Shown in pieces: positions 1 through 10,820 of a stretch of DNA of 64,000 bases; positions within the stretch are counted from its first letter, which is position 1; each line of letters starts with the position of its first letter. A program made the translations under genes and the position numbers. The notes under the pieces were generated by a model. It was not told the origin of the DNA, ran no database searches, and saw only the letters and a program-made list of their open reading frames with translations. The stretch comes from Haemaphysalis longicornis (taxonomy: Eukaryota; Arthropoda; Arachnida; Ixodida; Ixodidae), in assembly GCA_013339765.2 (NCBI GenBank), contig CM023457.1, positions 73,768,717 to 73,832,716 of the forward strand, written 5' to 3'.

Positions 1-144
1 GGGTGGCATGTTGGACAAAAAAAATTCCCCCGCACCTCCCCGAAGGGAATCGTGCAGAAATGCGAATGCATTGGGTGCACCGATGAGTGTGTTGCGAGTA
101 ATGGCGTAATTCATGACGGGAGTGTGAACGTAATCATTTATTCA

Positions 145-669
145 TCAGCACCTGTTTGTGTTATCGTTGAACCTGACGGCCAGAATCACTGCCTTGTGAT
201 CGCTAAAGTGCACGGTCAAAGGGTCTTTGAGAAGCATACGCGCGTCACAGTTTCGCGTAAAGACCAGATCAATGCAACTCCCGTGAATGGTAGTGGGGCA
301 CGTGTCGAAGCCGGCAGAGAGACAATGCATAGAGTGCCTGGTCTGCATGTACTCGACCGGCCACTAGCCACTCTTCTTGCGCACGTCAACGTGAAGTCGT
401 CAACCAAGACTATGGGGTCAGAGGGTTTTGAAGCGCAGGCGCACACTTTCCATAGCCGCGTCCAGCTGCGTGGCAACGACGTCTCGAGCGAGGTTGGGCG
501 CGAGGTACACGGTCACCACAAAGACTCCGTCTCCGGTGTAGGCAAGGGTGTACAAGTCTTTGTACGGAGACGTGTCTCGAACGGGAGACGTGGCAACGGT
601 GTGCGATGTCAAGTTCCCTCGGGCGTGTCCTCTCCCCTTGCCCTCCGCTACTCCCGCCCGAGCTACCAC
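145..669 (-). pseudogene. AP-endonuclease domain fragment of a retroelement (broken)
   Basis: Three minus-strand frames read in succession (669-418, 419-about 370, 348-145) give one endonuclease-like protein. The first carries FVVTVYLAP, the second DPIVLVDDF (the usual family form is GDFN), and the third GSCIDLVFTRN followed by FSDHKAVI. The last two resemble the IDxVF and SDH blocks of APE-type endonucleases of non-LTR elements. At least two frameshifts, near 418 and near 370, break the frame, and no RT domain adjoins. It is a decayed fragment. Whether it came from a LINE or from another element that captured an endonuclease cannot be decided here. Confidence 0.6.
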
Positions 670-748
670 CTGCTCCGGTTGCTAGGCGCGCCACAGCTGT
701 TGCTAGGGGCGAGGAGGAGCGCGGAGAGATAACACCTGCGGGCGCACG

Positions 749-920
749 CCGATGGAACACGACAACCCCCTACTAAGAAATGCATTCGCATTTACGACGA
801 CGACGACGACGAAGGCAGAACTACGAGGCGCGCGCTCACGTGCGCTCGAGCTGGAGGAATGCAGGCGCACGCTGGCCAATGGAGCAAGACAACCCCCGGC
901 TAATAAATGCATTCGCATTT
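749..920 (+). repeat. Degenerate two-copy repeat ending in an AAATGC..GCATTT hairpin
   Basis: Bases 749-793 and 876-920 are two related copies, 127 bp apart. Each runs from an ATGGA-CA-GACAACCCCC motif to AAATGC-ATTC-GCATTT (778-793 and 905-920), which can fold into a 6 bp hairpin. A copy of the hairpin in the opposite orientation lies at 58-72, so the endonuclease fragment sits between inverted copies. The element it belongs to is not recognised. Confidence 0.5.
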
Positions 921-2299
921 AAATGTCAAAACGCCTGCCCGCACAGGCTTTGTCTATCGCTCTACCTGTTGCTGAAAATGTGAATACTCCTCTTTTGAAG
1001 GGCGCAAATGCTTACGTAGTCTGTATAACTTACAGCTATAACGTGTTTGTTGTTTTAGGAACCATGGCAGCAGACTTTTAAACGGCTCAGTGGAACCACC
1101 CGAATACGTTGCAAGTAGCACAGTAGCACATCTGTATGTCTACCATTGATGAGCGGCTGGTGTACACCAAAATATGAACAGCTAGGCCCCACAGGAAGTT
1201 CAAAAGCCGCTACTCGGAATACGTTAACGGTATGTCTTTCGGAAAGAGCTTAACAACTGCCTCTTGGCAATAGTTGGAACGGTCGTTAATTGAACAGCTG
1301 TCCTTAAGCATAGGTTGAACAGCTGTCCATCGAGAATAGGGAAGCAGCCGACCTATAGCAAAGGTGAACGTTTAGCCAAGGGCGAAGCTGCCTGGCTGGA
1401 GAGCAGCTGGAAGCCCCTCGGCGTGGAACTGGTCGCCGAAGAACAGCTGTTTGGTGTACAACAGTGAACTTTCGGCAGAGGGCCAAGGACCACATGTGAG
1501 TATATGCTTTACACATAATGCAGGAATGGCCGCACAGGCATTACCTGGCCAGAGATAGACAGCTCATGCTTAGCCACACGCGCTTGTCCTGCTTGGGTTA
1601 TAAATTCTCTATAACTGGCTACTCGCTCCTTGGTTTCAAACCACCACACGGAACGGGCACTCTAGGCAGAGCGGAGGGTAAGCGCTCGCGCCGCCGAATG
1701 GACCGTTTTATCGTGGTTCTCTGAGGATGCTTACTCGCCGCGTCTAACAGGAACCACTTGATACGTATGGTGTTGGCGCTGTCTTGGAGGTTGAGCTTTC
1801 CTATAATAGCGGCCGCGAGCACACACACAAGCCCCTTGCAAAAGTTGCGCATGGCGGTCCTCGAATCGCTGAGCAAGGTGCGGCACTTGGCTTTGGAAGT
1901 AACGTTTCTTCAGTCTGTGACGTTCTTGAACCGCACTTAGCTACCGTTGTTTTTGTGGCGGTAGTCGTAGCAACGAACACTGCTGCGAAACCTTCTTGCT
2001 TGTATTCCGATGCATCTACATACCGGGCGTGCCGATCCGGGGCATGTTGCTCCGTGACGGCCATGGCCCGTGCCTACCGCTGTTTTTCGTTGCACACTGG
2101 ATGCACGTTCTTCGGGATGGGGTCCACGCCTAGGCAGCCCAGAAAGTGTGCTCCAAGACCAGCCCGTGTGTGCCCGGTTTGTTGCACGTCTGGCAGCATC
2201 CAGGTTCTGGTACCTACTGATACCCGGCTGCCAGATATACAGTTCGCTTTCGGCACCGATGTTCAGAAAAAGAACTGCTGGCGTACAACCTCATTGCAT
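921..2299. other. Non-coding stretch with weak GAACAGCT repeats
   Basis: No protein family is recognisable on either strand. Between about 1175 and 1450 the word GAACAGCT recurs (1176, 1292, 1317, 1441) with diverged flanks, suggesting an old minisatellite or repeated promoter-like unit. Nothing else was seen. Confidence 0.3.
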
Positions 2300-2300
2300 C

Positions 2301-2640
2301 CGTTTTTCGTTTGGGAAGCGGTCTTCAACCGAAGCTCGGCAACCGACCGGCCACAGAATATTCGTATTCTTGTGGCAGTTGGTGTTCGGAAGGACACCAG
2401 CCAGAGTGCGGCTGCCGTGCATTCGCTCTTTCTACGATGAACCCCGCGTCCAGAGGCAGAACATTCGTTCTCGTCGCGCAACTAGTGTTATAGAGAAAAC
2501 CGGCCGACGTATGGCCCGAGAATGTACGTTTTTATTTGGTTAGTGGTCTTCACCCGAATTACGGCAAGGGAAAGACGCAGAATATTTGGAAATCGGTATT
2601 CAGGAGGAGCACAACCGACGTATGTTATGCGTCATTCTTT
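2301..2640 (+). repeat. Degenerate direct repeat, offset 226 bp
   Basis: The stretch starting CGTTTTTCGTTTGG at 2301 is matched by CGTTTTTATTTGG at 2527. Both continue through GGTCTTCA-CCGAA and an AGAATATT word, and a further weak copy of the AGAA-ATTCGT part occurs near 2460. The open frames here are unlike any known protein and are probably chance products of this GC-balanced repeat. Confidence 0.45.
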
Positions 2641-3244
2641 CGGCAGGCGATGTAAAGCCGAAAAGGGAAGGAGACCGGCCGGTGTACGTGGAGGTTTTCT
2701 GATGGTGTGGAACATGCCACTGGTGAACCGAGCGATGCAGACGCGTTTTTCATCGTCTCGGTGTTTACACGCTTTAGATGAACATTCTTCTTATGTGAAG
2801 CAGTAATGAGCGGCATATGTTAGCCATCAAAGTGCAAGGATCAACTGGACATTACAGTAAATGTTTTAGGCCATGGGAATGCCCATTATTGCCGCAAGAA
2901 GACAGTGCCACACCTACGGGTGAGCTAAGCCTTGCCAGTCACAGCGCTACCACGCCTCGTCCGCCGGCGTCGTCAACGCATCAGCTCGAGGCTATTCGCC
3001 CCCTCGAAAAAAATATTCGCGCAATCCACCCTGTGAATGTGGTTGGAAAGCTAAGCTAAACGGCACTCACAACGATTCTCATGCAACATCACTTAAATTC
3101 ACTCGCTTGGCTCAACTAATAGTGAACCAAGAAAGAAGTAGAATCACTTAACCACACAACTTTTTTCTTTAAAGAGATTAAAGGTTAAATAAATGCATGG
3201 TGCATGAACGGTGGTTGGTTGAGTTGTATTGGCGTAGCACATGA
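2641..3244. other. No recognisable feature
   Basis: Neither strand shows a recognisable protein motif, RNA gene or repeat. A possible polyadenylation-like AATAAA is seen near 3188, with no attached gene. Confidence 0.3.
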
Positions 3245-3249
3245 ATGGA

Positions 3250-4925
3250 AACTGTTTTTATAGAATAAAAGGTTGCTCAAACGTGGTGCCAGACGATCTT
3301 GCTTCTCCGTCTCTGCGGCTGCGGATGGAGGCGACGAGATCGGCGGCAGAGACGGTGGAGGAGGACAAGGAGAAGAAGAAGAAGGAGGAGGAAATACTTC
3401 TATTCAGGTTTATGAACGGCCTAGAGTTCGGCCCAGGGGAATGGTCCGTCCTTCACTTGAGCCCATATTGAGTACCCGCCGCCTCTGCTCTGTGCACCAA
3501 CTGAAGCTGGGCAAGCACAGAGGGGCTAGACAGCAGCATCTCCCGTTGCTGTTGTTGGGTAGCTGAAGGAAAGAGAGGAGAGTGCTCAGGGCTAAAGACG
3601 CAAACCCGATTATGTGGCGGAGTGTTCCTACTTCTGAGCAAAATTTACATTGAGCATCGTAGCGATTAAATAAAGACGCGTCGGGTGTAGAAAGGAGCGG
3701 GATTGTATAAACCGTTGGGTAGTTTATTGTTCTCCGTAAAGGCCAGCTTATGGCGAAGGTAGGGTCTCTCTGAAGGGGATAATGCTAGGTTATGTCCCCG
3801 AACAAGAAAAGGGGGTGACTGTCCTCGTCCAGCTCCACAGAAGGGGGGTAATAGCTCATACTTGTGGGTGGGCGTGTTCGTCGCCCTCCATGTAAGCGTA
3901 AGCGGGTGTCCAGATGAGCTGAACGGAACCATTTGGGGGGCGGTTTTTTAGCATACGCATTGCAGGTCGGGACATCAAACCCGACTGATAATTTGCGAAG
4001 GTTTGTTGGGAATCGGTGACTACCTTCTGAACCCTTGGTTGAATGAGAGGCAAGGCTATAGCTGCCTCTATTGCAGCCGTCATGTCTTTGGCCTTAAGTA
4101 AGGTGCACGCAAGGAGGTTGGTGCTGGAGGTAGCTACGACGATGGCGTACTACTGCTCTCGATCGTTGGGAGGTGTCTGTGTATATAACTGCATGATCCC
4201 CACCGAGAGTGGTGTTGAGTGCTTGATCCCGTGCTTGTCGGTGACCCTCGTCATGTGAAGGGTTCATATTTCTCAGCAAAGGGAGCATCTTTAGTTCTTG
4301 TCGCCATGAGTCCTGGAGTACATGAAGCGGAGTGACATCCGTGCAGCCCAGGAAGTCTGGTGATGGATGCGGCAAACTGCCGCAGTTCTGTTCAATTGGA
4401 GCTTCTGGTTAGAAAGATAGCCCTCTATCAGCTCTTCCACCGTGTTGAAAAGCCCTGCGGTAAGCACCCTCTCGGTGAACCCATTCATGGGAAGACCAAT
4501 GGCCTGGTCAATCGCTTTTCTAATCATTATGGTTGTATCCTCCTTGCCGATAAGAAGACAGGGGGTTTATGTAAGTGATTCTCGAGAGGACAAAAGCTTG
4601 AATTAATCGAAAGGCATCACATTCCTTGAGGACTCGCTTCTTGGTGGCAACTCACCTGATCCTGTGTGACGTCTTTCATGCGGTGTTTGAGGTGCTGCAA
4701 GGATATGTCATTTTTGGTGTTGGCCTGGAGATGTTGGCCCGGGATCTTGATGATGGGGCTTGGAGTGATGGCCTGGCCATCAAGGAGTATTTGCATGTGT
4801 TCCTTCGTGTGTCCTTTGGCATGAGGGCGGATGACAACGCGCTGTGATTTTCTGCGTGAACACTGGTGGCCGCAGGCTAAGCCCTTTGGCTTACTAGGAG
4901 CGAGATGCCATGCGTTGGTGTGAGC
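3250..4925 (-). mobile_element. 3' half of an RNase H-encoding LINE (RT thumb, RNase H, zinc motif, 3' end)
   Basis: Reading the minus strand from about 4925 to 3250 gives, in shifting frames, an RT connection region (VVIRP near 4845, IPGQHLQANTKN near 4720), a helical segment (IRKAI, TVEELIEGYLSNQ, 4527-4400), an RNase H domain (4375-3856) and a C-terminal Cys/His segment (CKFC..LRHI, about 3640-3600). A 3' non-coding end follows, with TTTATTCTATAAA near 3265. The order matches the 3' half of I/R1-type LINEs. The endonuclease and RT palm are absent, so the copy is 5' truncated, and it is broken by several frameshifts. A GAAGAAGAAG-rich tract at about 3365-3395 lies in the 3' part. Confidence 0.75.
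3856..4375 (-). pseudogene. RNase H domain of the 3.25-4.93 kb LINE
   Basis: The domain degrades the RNA of RNA-DNA hybrids during target-primed reverse transcription. Visible blocks are HAVIYTDTSQ (first catalytic Asp), TAAIEAAIALPLI (Glu) and KVVTDSQQTFANY (second Asp), then a segment ending IWTPAYAYMEGDEHAH, where a WxPxH..GNE-like motif is expected. Only the His of that last motif is unclear. A frameshift near 4090 separates the first Asp from the Glu block. The key acidic residues are still present, but the protein cannot be made as one chain. Confidence 0.7.
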
Positions 4926-5110
4926 TTGCTTTAATTTTTGTAACTTCTAGCATGTGCGCAAGGCGCGCCCAGGGCCGCTATACGGCCGTGGTCGGAGCGC
5001 ACAGCAGCGCGAGAGGTCGCGTGACGCTATCACGTGGCATTCAGTGGGATGCAGGGGTAAACTTGTAGATGTGCTTGGTGAGTGCACCACCTGTCTTCCC
5101 TGTCTCCCCG

Positions 5111-5192
5111 TGCACGCGTAGCTAAATTGGTAAGACAACGAGCTCTTGCTTTCTTACTCTATTAGTTCCAGATTCGATTCCTGGAGCTGCCA
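5111..5192 (+). repeat. tRNA-like module (SINE head or tRNA pseudogene)
   Basis: A box A-like TAGCTAAATTGGTAAGA lies at 5119-5135 and a box B-like ATTCGATTC at 5172-5180, followed by CTGGAGCTGCCA. Spacing is normal for a tRNA, but the acceptor stem does not pair, so this looks like a tRNA-derived SINE head or pseudogene rather than a working tRNA gene. Confidence 0.45.
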
Positions 5193-5699
5193 GTGAATTC
5201 TTTTATTTGTTCGCAGGAGTTTTCTGTTGACACCAACGGTCGCGAAAAACCCTTGGGGGGTAGAGGTAAAAAGGTTTGCTTTAAAATGTAGAGCATTAGA
5301 GACATCGACGCGGCATAGATGCCCCACACGAGATGCCCGTGGTTCACCGACAATAACTGGCCTACAAGAGCGCTGAGAAAACGGCCACCATATGGAGCTC
5401 AACCGGAGCCCCTGCCAAGGAATCCTCACCAACAAAAGAAGGCGCACGCAAAATCGCAATTTTTCGACAATTCTTGAGACCATAATACTGTGAAAAGCAA
5501 TGTTCCATATGTTTTTTGTACTAAACATGCAGGATGCTAATCTCGTGCATTTGTAGGCTCAACTTTGTGCCCTGCACTGTTTCGTCAACTGGTTTTAAGA
5601 CTGCCTAATAAAAAAAATGTAATTTCAAATTCTCGATAACAACAGAGTTTCCTGAATGACAAAGCGCGTGTTTTAATTTCGTTTCGGTGTTCAAAGGTG
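5193..5699. other. No recognisable coding feature
   Basis: An open frame of 124 codons on the minus strand (5528-5154) has no recognised motif and overlaps the tRNA-like module, so it is probably spurious. The stretch may be the body of the SINE whose head lies at 5111-5192. Confidence 0.3.
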
Positions 5700-6872
5700 A
5701 GCTCAGCTACGCCTGGGGTATAAAACATTTGGTGCAACAATCTCCTGCATCCTAGCCAACACGGATTTCGTTAGGTTTTTCTTGCTGAATGCAGCTTGCT
5801 GAGTTCACGCATGATTTTCTCTTACAATGGGTAGGAGTAATGCACTTGACTGTACTTTTTTGCACTGCAAAAGTCACTGTTCCATATGATCTTGTTTCTA
5901 CAACTGCGGAGCTATACACTGAATGAATCGGTTATTGCATGGATAGCCCACTATTTCCCTTGAAAAGAACCATTGGCCGTTCACAACGGTTGTTCTTCCC
6001 GATGTATTCCGATGACCTCAGGAATTCTTCAAAGCTTAGTTGTAGGCCCTCTGTTTTGGCCGGTTATAAGTGATATTACTATTTGCTTCAAATCTTCGTT
6101 CGAAATGTTGGCGTATTATTGTGCAGTTTACTTGACAATAGAGAGTGAACGGGATCCCGAATACCTGCAGCACTTTTTCAATGTAATGGCATCCTGATTG
6201 GCCGATTCAGAAATGTCATTGAATGTTAAAATAGTGGGTTAACGTCACCTTTACAACAAGACGTTTATACCAATTGGGTGCGTATAGCGTAAATGACGTT
6301 TGAAGAATGGCCTGGGAATATAAAAAAACTAGAAGTTTAGTTAAAGAGTGGTTTAGGTGAACTACGCATGTTCACAACGTAAAAGTTAAGGCTCTAGGGG
6401 TGTTGGGTTTTCTGAAAGAAAATTCCAACAGACCTCTCTCTTCCTTAAAGAACAGCAGTATTTCAATAATGTGCGCTCGGTGTTTTTGTACGGGTGTATT
6501 TGCTGGTTCTGTACACCAAATACGTAGTCAACACGCTTGAAAAAATGAAAAATAGGGCAGAGCGATTCGTTTTTGGCAATTGGGATCATACACTTAACAT
6601 GAGGGAAAGTAAAAGTAAGCTTAGAGAGTAAGACGTGAAAGACCGCAGACGAAACCGCAGGTTGAAATTGTTTCACAATAGCAATCATTCGAAAACTGCA
6701 ATCGAAGAGGAAAAGTACATATATGTGCGATTCTACATATCTCAAAGTGGGACCACAATCTGAGGTATATGATTACTTTCCTTTCAAGGTGACGCCTTGC
6801 GCAACTAATTGTTTTCTTTGATCAATACGAGAGTGGAATTATCTTCCACCTAGGATTGTGCCCATTGTTTAG
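5700..6872 (+). pseudogene. CR1-like LINE reverse transcriptase remnant
   Basis: The plus strand carries in order an NQHGFR-like block near 5760 and IAWIAHY near 5945. A degraded TSGVPQGSVLGP block (here TSGILQSLVVGP) lies near 6015-6050. The catalytic FADD region, near 6110, is changed to LAYYC. Then come ERDPEYLQH (about 6150), SLNVK (about 6215) and a C-terminal part with MKNRAERFVFGN (about 6550), KLFHN (about 6665), EEEKYIYV (about 6705) and EWNYLPPRIVPIV (about 6830-6870). The order is that of CR1/Jockey-type LINE RTs. Many indels spread it over all three frames, so no long open frame marks it. It is an old, dead copy. Confidence 0.7.
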
Positions 6873-8206
6873 AATGGCGATTTTCGCCATGCTTTGTAGA
6901 GATATGTTGGTATTTGGTCTCAAATTTGACGGTTACAGTTATGTATCCCCCCCCCCTGTGGTGCATGCAACCGCGAAGCAAGTGTCAAATACATAATTAA
7001 CTAAACCAATAGAGACGCCGTGAAAAGTGAGTGTCAGTGGGCATCCAATACAAATGGGAATAGCAGGGTACATAAATGTTTTACCACCAGTGCCCATTGC
7101 CCAAACAAAAAAGGCCATCAGGAAGCCATTGATGCTGCTGAAAGTGCAAAAACGTAGACACAGTTACGGTTGGAGTGCAAAGCACGGCTGGTGTTGTTTT
7201 CCAGGGTCCTACGAGAAATAACATGTTAGACTTCAAAGCTGCAGGAAAATGCGCATTCATATGGCCGCGAAGCAAGTTCGCCACCGAGGGCATGAGAGCC
7301 TTATGCATTCAAACTCGGCAATGAAATATTGATTATGCTTTTTCATTGCAAGATGCAAGGTTTGCTGTAGGAATACTACCATTGCTATGTCAATGGTAAT
7401 GAATTATGAAACTCTAGTGTTACGCCTTTTCTAGCGTGCACACAAATTTGGATAGAACTGTAGCCATGAGAAGCAAGGCGTCATTCGCAACATGTCTACA
7501 TTTTTTTAATGAAGTGTGCCATAATATAAAAATTTTGATTTTTAAAGTATTAGGTGGTGTGGATAAAAACAACGTCAAAAAATGAAAATGAAGGCACCTG
7601 TCTGATCTCTCCTACAATCATCCATGTGAAAGATCATCAGAAATGTTGATGGAGTATAGCTTAGAAAAATGGTTAAACACTGGGCACGCTTCTTGCGTGA
7701 AGGAAATCATAATAAATGTTCCTGAGTGTTTTGTGGAGTGCGAAACCTCCTTCTCAAAGCATTCTTGCCGGTTCTATTAACGCTAAATTGGTCAACACAA
7801 CTGTCATAAACATAGTTGTTATAGTCAGAGCAAGGCAGTGTTCAGGAAGACTGTCGCAAAAGAAATTGGTTAAAAGCGGCACTTTTATCTTTGTGAAATT
7901 CAGCACACTGATATATGCGCCCTCACCCGCACCCAGTTTTTTACAGCTAGGTACCCCACCGCAGATATCAGGACCTGAAAAATACAACTGTACCATCTAT
8001 AGAAAAGAAATATTTTGTTTCATTATGCGACAGTAAAAGAGGCACAACTATTACTGAAATGACATGTTATGAGCAGTGTTTAATAAAAAAAAATATTGCG
8101 GTCAACTGAAACTGATCAATAAGTAAGGCTGCGCTGAAGGCTGGACGGCTGGTGGTGGCGCGTGGGCTCTGTTTGATATTTGTACAGTGGACCAATTATG
8201 GTTTAC
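6873..8206. other. No recognisable gene
   Basis: AT-rich DNA with only short chance open frames on both strands and a C9 run near 6947. No protein or RNA family is recognised. Confidence 0.35.
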
Positions 8207-8448
8207 TTGTGCTTCTGCATGCAGCGATGGCCTTTGTTCCGGCAGTCTTGGTGCCATAGCGAGCTTAAGAGGGTTCAACGCTCGTCGATCACTCTCGACA
8301 TGTCGTAGACACTCGAGTCGCAGCCCGGGGGTTAAAAAGAAGGTCCCTTTCACCCCGAGAAGTGGGAGTGGCCCTGGCTACCACCCCCAAGCACACGAAA
8401 AAATTACATTTATATAAATACCCCAGAAAGTGCCGGCGAAAAATAGCC

Positions 8449-8521
8449 CCGCTGGAAGCGTAGTGGTTATCGCACCAGACCAGTATTCTAGAGGTCGTGG
8501 GTTCGGATCCCACCTGGCGGA
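8449..8521 (+). repeat. tRNA cloverleaf-like module, type 1 copy 1
   Basis: These 73 nt fold as a full cloverleaf. The acceptor pairs CCGCTGG with CTGGCGG (two G-U pairs) and the D stem pairs GCG with CGC. The anticodon stem is CCAGA/TCTAG with loop CCAGTAT, and the T stem GTGGG/CCCAC carries the canonical loop TTCGGAT. By position the anticodon is AGT, but base 33 is C rather than the invariant T, so decoding function is doubtful. Box A and box B are both present, so Pol III transcription is plausible. Confidence 0.7.
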
Positions 8522-8909
8522 CAAATTTTCTCCACTTTCTGTCTTTCGAAGTTCTTTATCTGTTTCATTGAGATACCACATCCTCCCCATGGCTTTCCGA
8601 GGTTTTCTTGACTGCCAACACTTATTTTTGTCTTATTCCAACGTGCCCCTCATTTCGTATTTTGATTCGCTACATGCATAGCAAGGGCCTCTGTTGTGGC
8701 AGTCTTGGTGCCATAGGCAGCTTAAGAGGGTTCAACGATGGTCGACCCCTTTCGACATGTCGTAGACAATCGGTTCACAGCCCGGGAGTGGAAACGAAGG
8801 TCCCCTGTAATCCCCGAGAAGTCGGATTGGCGCTGGCTGCCACCGCCAAGGACAGGAAAAAAAGTTATATTTACATAAATACCCCAGAAGGTGCAAGGGA
8901 AATACAGCC

Positions 8910-8982
8910 CCGCTGGTAGCGTAGTGGTTATCGCACCAGACCAATATTCTGGAGGTCGTTGGTTTGGGTCCAACCTGGCCGA
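8910..8982 (+). repeat. tRNA cloverleaf-like module, type 1 copy 2
   Basis: Same module as at 8449. The anticodon stem is perfect here (CCAGA/TCTGG), but the T arm is damaged (GTTGG with TTTGGGT loop), and the acceptor 3' strand ends CTGGCCG. Position 33 is again C. Confidence 0.65.
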
Positions 8983-9363
8983 CATTTTTTCTCCCCTTTC
9001 TTTCTTTCCAAATTTTTTATCTGTTTCAATGAGCTACCACATCCTCCCGTTTCCTTTCCAAAGTTTTCTTGAATGCCAACCGACATTTCTGTTTTTTTTT
9101 CAATTTGCCCGTCATTTCTTATTCTGATTCGCTACATGCATAGCGAGGGCCTCTGTTCAGGCAGTCTTGGTGCCATAGGGACCTCAAGAGGGGTTAACTC
9201 TTGTTGACCACTCTCGACATGCCGTAGACACTCGAGTCATGCACCTGGGGAAAAGAAGGTCCCCTTCACCAAGAGAAGTCGTAGTGGCTCTGGTTACCAC
9301 CCCAAGCACGGGAAAAAATTACATTGATATAAATACCCCAGAAAGTGGAGGGGAAAAAAAGCC

Positions 9364-9436
9364 CCGCTGGAAGCATAGTGATTATCGCACTGGACCGGTA
9401 TACTGGAGGTCGTGGGTTCGGATCCCTAATGGCGGA
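9364..9436 (+). repeat. tRNA cloverleaf-like module, type 1 copy 3
   Basis: Same module with the T arm GTGGG TTCGGAT CCCTA. The anticodon arm reads CTGGACCGGTATACTGG and pairs poorly. This copy and the one at 15441 share that variant, as expected of neighbouring units in one array. Confidence 0.6.
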
Positions 9437-9511
9437 CGTTTTCCTCCACTTTCTTTCTTTCCAAATTCTTTATCTGTTTCAATGAGCTACCACATCCTCC
9501 ACTTTGCTTTC

Positions 9512-9525
9512 CAAAGTTTTCTTGA
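9512..9525 (+). repeat. Left target-site duplication of the 5.6 kb LINE
   Basis: CAAAGTTTTCTTGA is repeated without mismatch at 15138-15151, at the other end of the LINE. The same sequence continues into AATGCCAAC in uninterrupted units near 9060. Confidence 0.85.
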
Positions 9526-9736
9526 TGATGATGATGATGATGATGTTTGGTGTTTTATGGCGCAAGGCCAACGAGGGCAAAGAGCGCTAAAACGGTGGTT
9601 AGGTATGAAGGATGTAACCGTAAACGCTAAAACCGTTCAACAACAAAAAAGTGAATTCAGTAAAAGACAATGAGGATGGCTGGTGTAAAAGGCCAGGTTG
9701 TGATGGTGCGTGGCATGAAATCGTGTTTAAAAGCAA

Positions 9737-10654
9737 CTACGCGTGATAGGAAACGAGGTGTAAAAACTTGATGTCCCTAAGAAACTTAAATGTGCGTTGT
9801 ACAGGAATCATGGGGTCATCCCCTAAAAACAATGCTGGGTGTAGTGGAATGTGTTGTCTGTAGATGTCCGCGAAGTGTTTCTGTCGTGTTGTGTGGAGTG
9901 CTTTGCATTGCAGTAGCACATGGATCACGGACAGGCCGTCTCCACACCTGCTACAAAAGGGTCTTGGAGATCCTGTGAGCAGGTATGAGTGTGTTGCTTG
10001 CGTGAGGCCTATCCTTAATCGAGCCAGGGTAACTTCATTGTGCCTGTTGTGTGTGTCAATGCTGTATGCTCCCAAGAGTGTCTTTATAACGTGTAGTTTG
10101 TTGTCTGCCTGTTCATTCCAGTGTGCTTGCCATATATTGCGAAGGTTTTGTCTAATGTGGGACTTAAGGTCAGTGTACCGTATTGTTGTTATGTCCACTG
10201 TGTTTGCAAGTGCAGCAGCAGCGGCCATTTGATCTCCTTTCTCGTTTCCGGTGATCCCCGAGTGACCTGGAAACCAGTATACGGTGACTTCAAAACTTGA
10301 AGCATATGCTGACATAATGGTTTTGTAAACTAAATGAATAACATGGTTTTTACAAAGGTGCTTAGATGACAATGCACGTACTACACTCAAGGAATCTGTA
10401 AAGATGATGGAGTTGGGAATTTTATGATGAACTATGTGCTTTAAAACCAGAAATATGCCATAGGCTTCAGCCATAAAAATGCTGCTTTTCGAGTTTAGGG
10501 TGTTAGATACCCTAAAATCAGGTCCGTGCGCAGCACACGACACCATACGGGCTGTTTTTGACGCGTCGCTAAAAAATTCGGCACACTTGTATTTCTCTTG
10601 AAGGAACATGAAGTGCTGAAGAATTACAATTGTGGGTACTCGTTTTTTTATCAA
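9737..10654 (-). CDS. LINE ORF2: RNase H domain and C-terminal zinc motif
   Basis: An open frame of 305 codons. RNase H catalytic residues are all visible: D30 in FFSDASK, E63 in MAEAYGI, D87 in FTDSLS, and H131/D141 in PGHSGITGNEKGD. A C-terminal motif C234-x2-C237-x7-H245-x4-C250 follows, as in I-clade ORF2 proteins. The start used is just the first Met of the open stretch. In the parent ORF2 this domain was fused to the RT, and one stop plus one frameshift between 10821 and 10654 now separate them. It is the best preserved part of the element. Confidence 0.85.
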   Translation of the reverse strand: MIKKRVPTIVILQHFMFLQEKYKCAEFFSDASKTARMVSCAAHGPDFRVSNTLNSKSSIFMAEAYGIFLVLKHIVHHKIPNSIIFTDSLSVVRALSSKHLCKNHVIHLVYKTIMSAYASSFEVTVYWFPGHSGITGNEKGDQMAAAAALANTVDITTIRYTDLKSHIRQNLRNIWQAHWNEQADNKLHVIKTLLGAYSIDTHNRHNEVTLARLRIGLTQATHSYLLTGSPRPFCSRCGDGLSVIHVLLQCKALHTTRQKHFADIYRQHIPLHPALFLGDDPMIPVQRTFKFLRDIKFLHLVSYHA

Positions 10655-10820
10655 TCGCTACAAACTACAAATCGCACGACACGGGGCGAAGCTGCCACGG
10701 TGGTAAAAAGTCGGAAAGGGTTGATTTGTAGGTGTCTGAAAAGGTGACAGATAATTCTGACACTTCCTGTCTTACCCTATGCGAGAACGGAGCAGAGATA
10801 GATGGACGATTAAGAAGAAG

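Larger units (their letters stand above)
8207..9525 (+). repeat. Type 1 tandem array with tRNA-like heads (first part)
   Basis: About three units of roughly 455 bp follow each other head to tail. Each has a tRNA-like module, a CT-rich stretch, CCCCTCATTTC, a GCGAGGGCCTCTGTT..CAGTCTTGGTGCCATA block, an ACTCTCGACATG-CGTAGACACTCGAG block, an AAGAAGGTCCCCTTCACC block and a TACATT-ATA-AAATACCCCAGAAAG block before the next module. Module starts at 8449, 8910 and 9364 give periods of 461 and 454 bp. The array is cut at 9525 by a LINE and resumes at 15138. The unit looks like a tRNA-derived SINE fixed as a tandem repeat. Confidence 0.8.
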
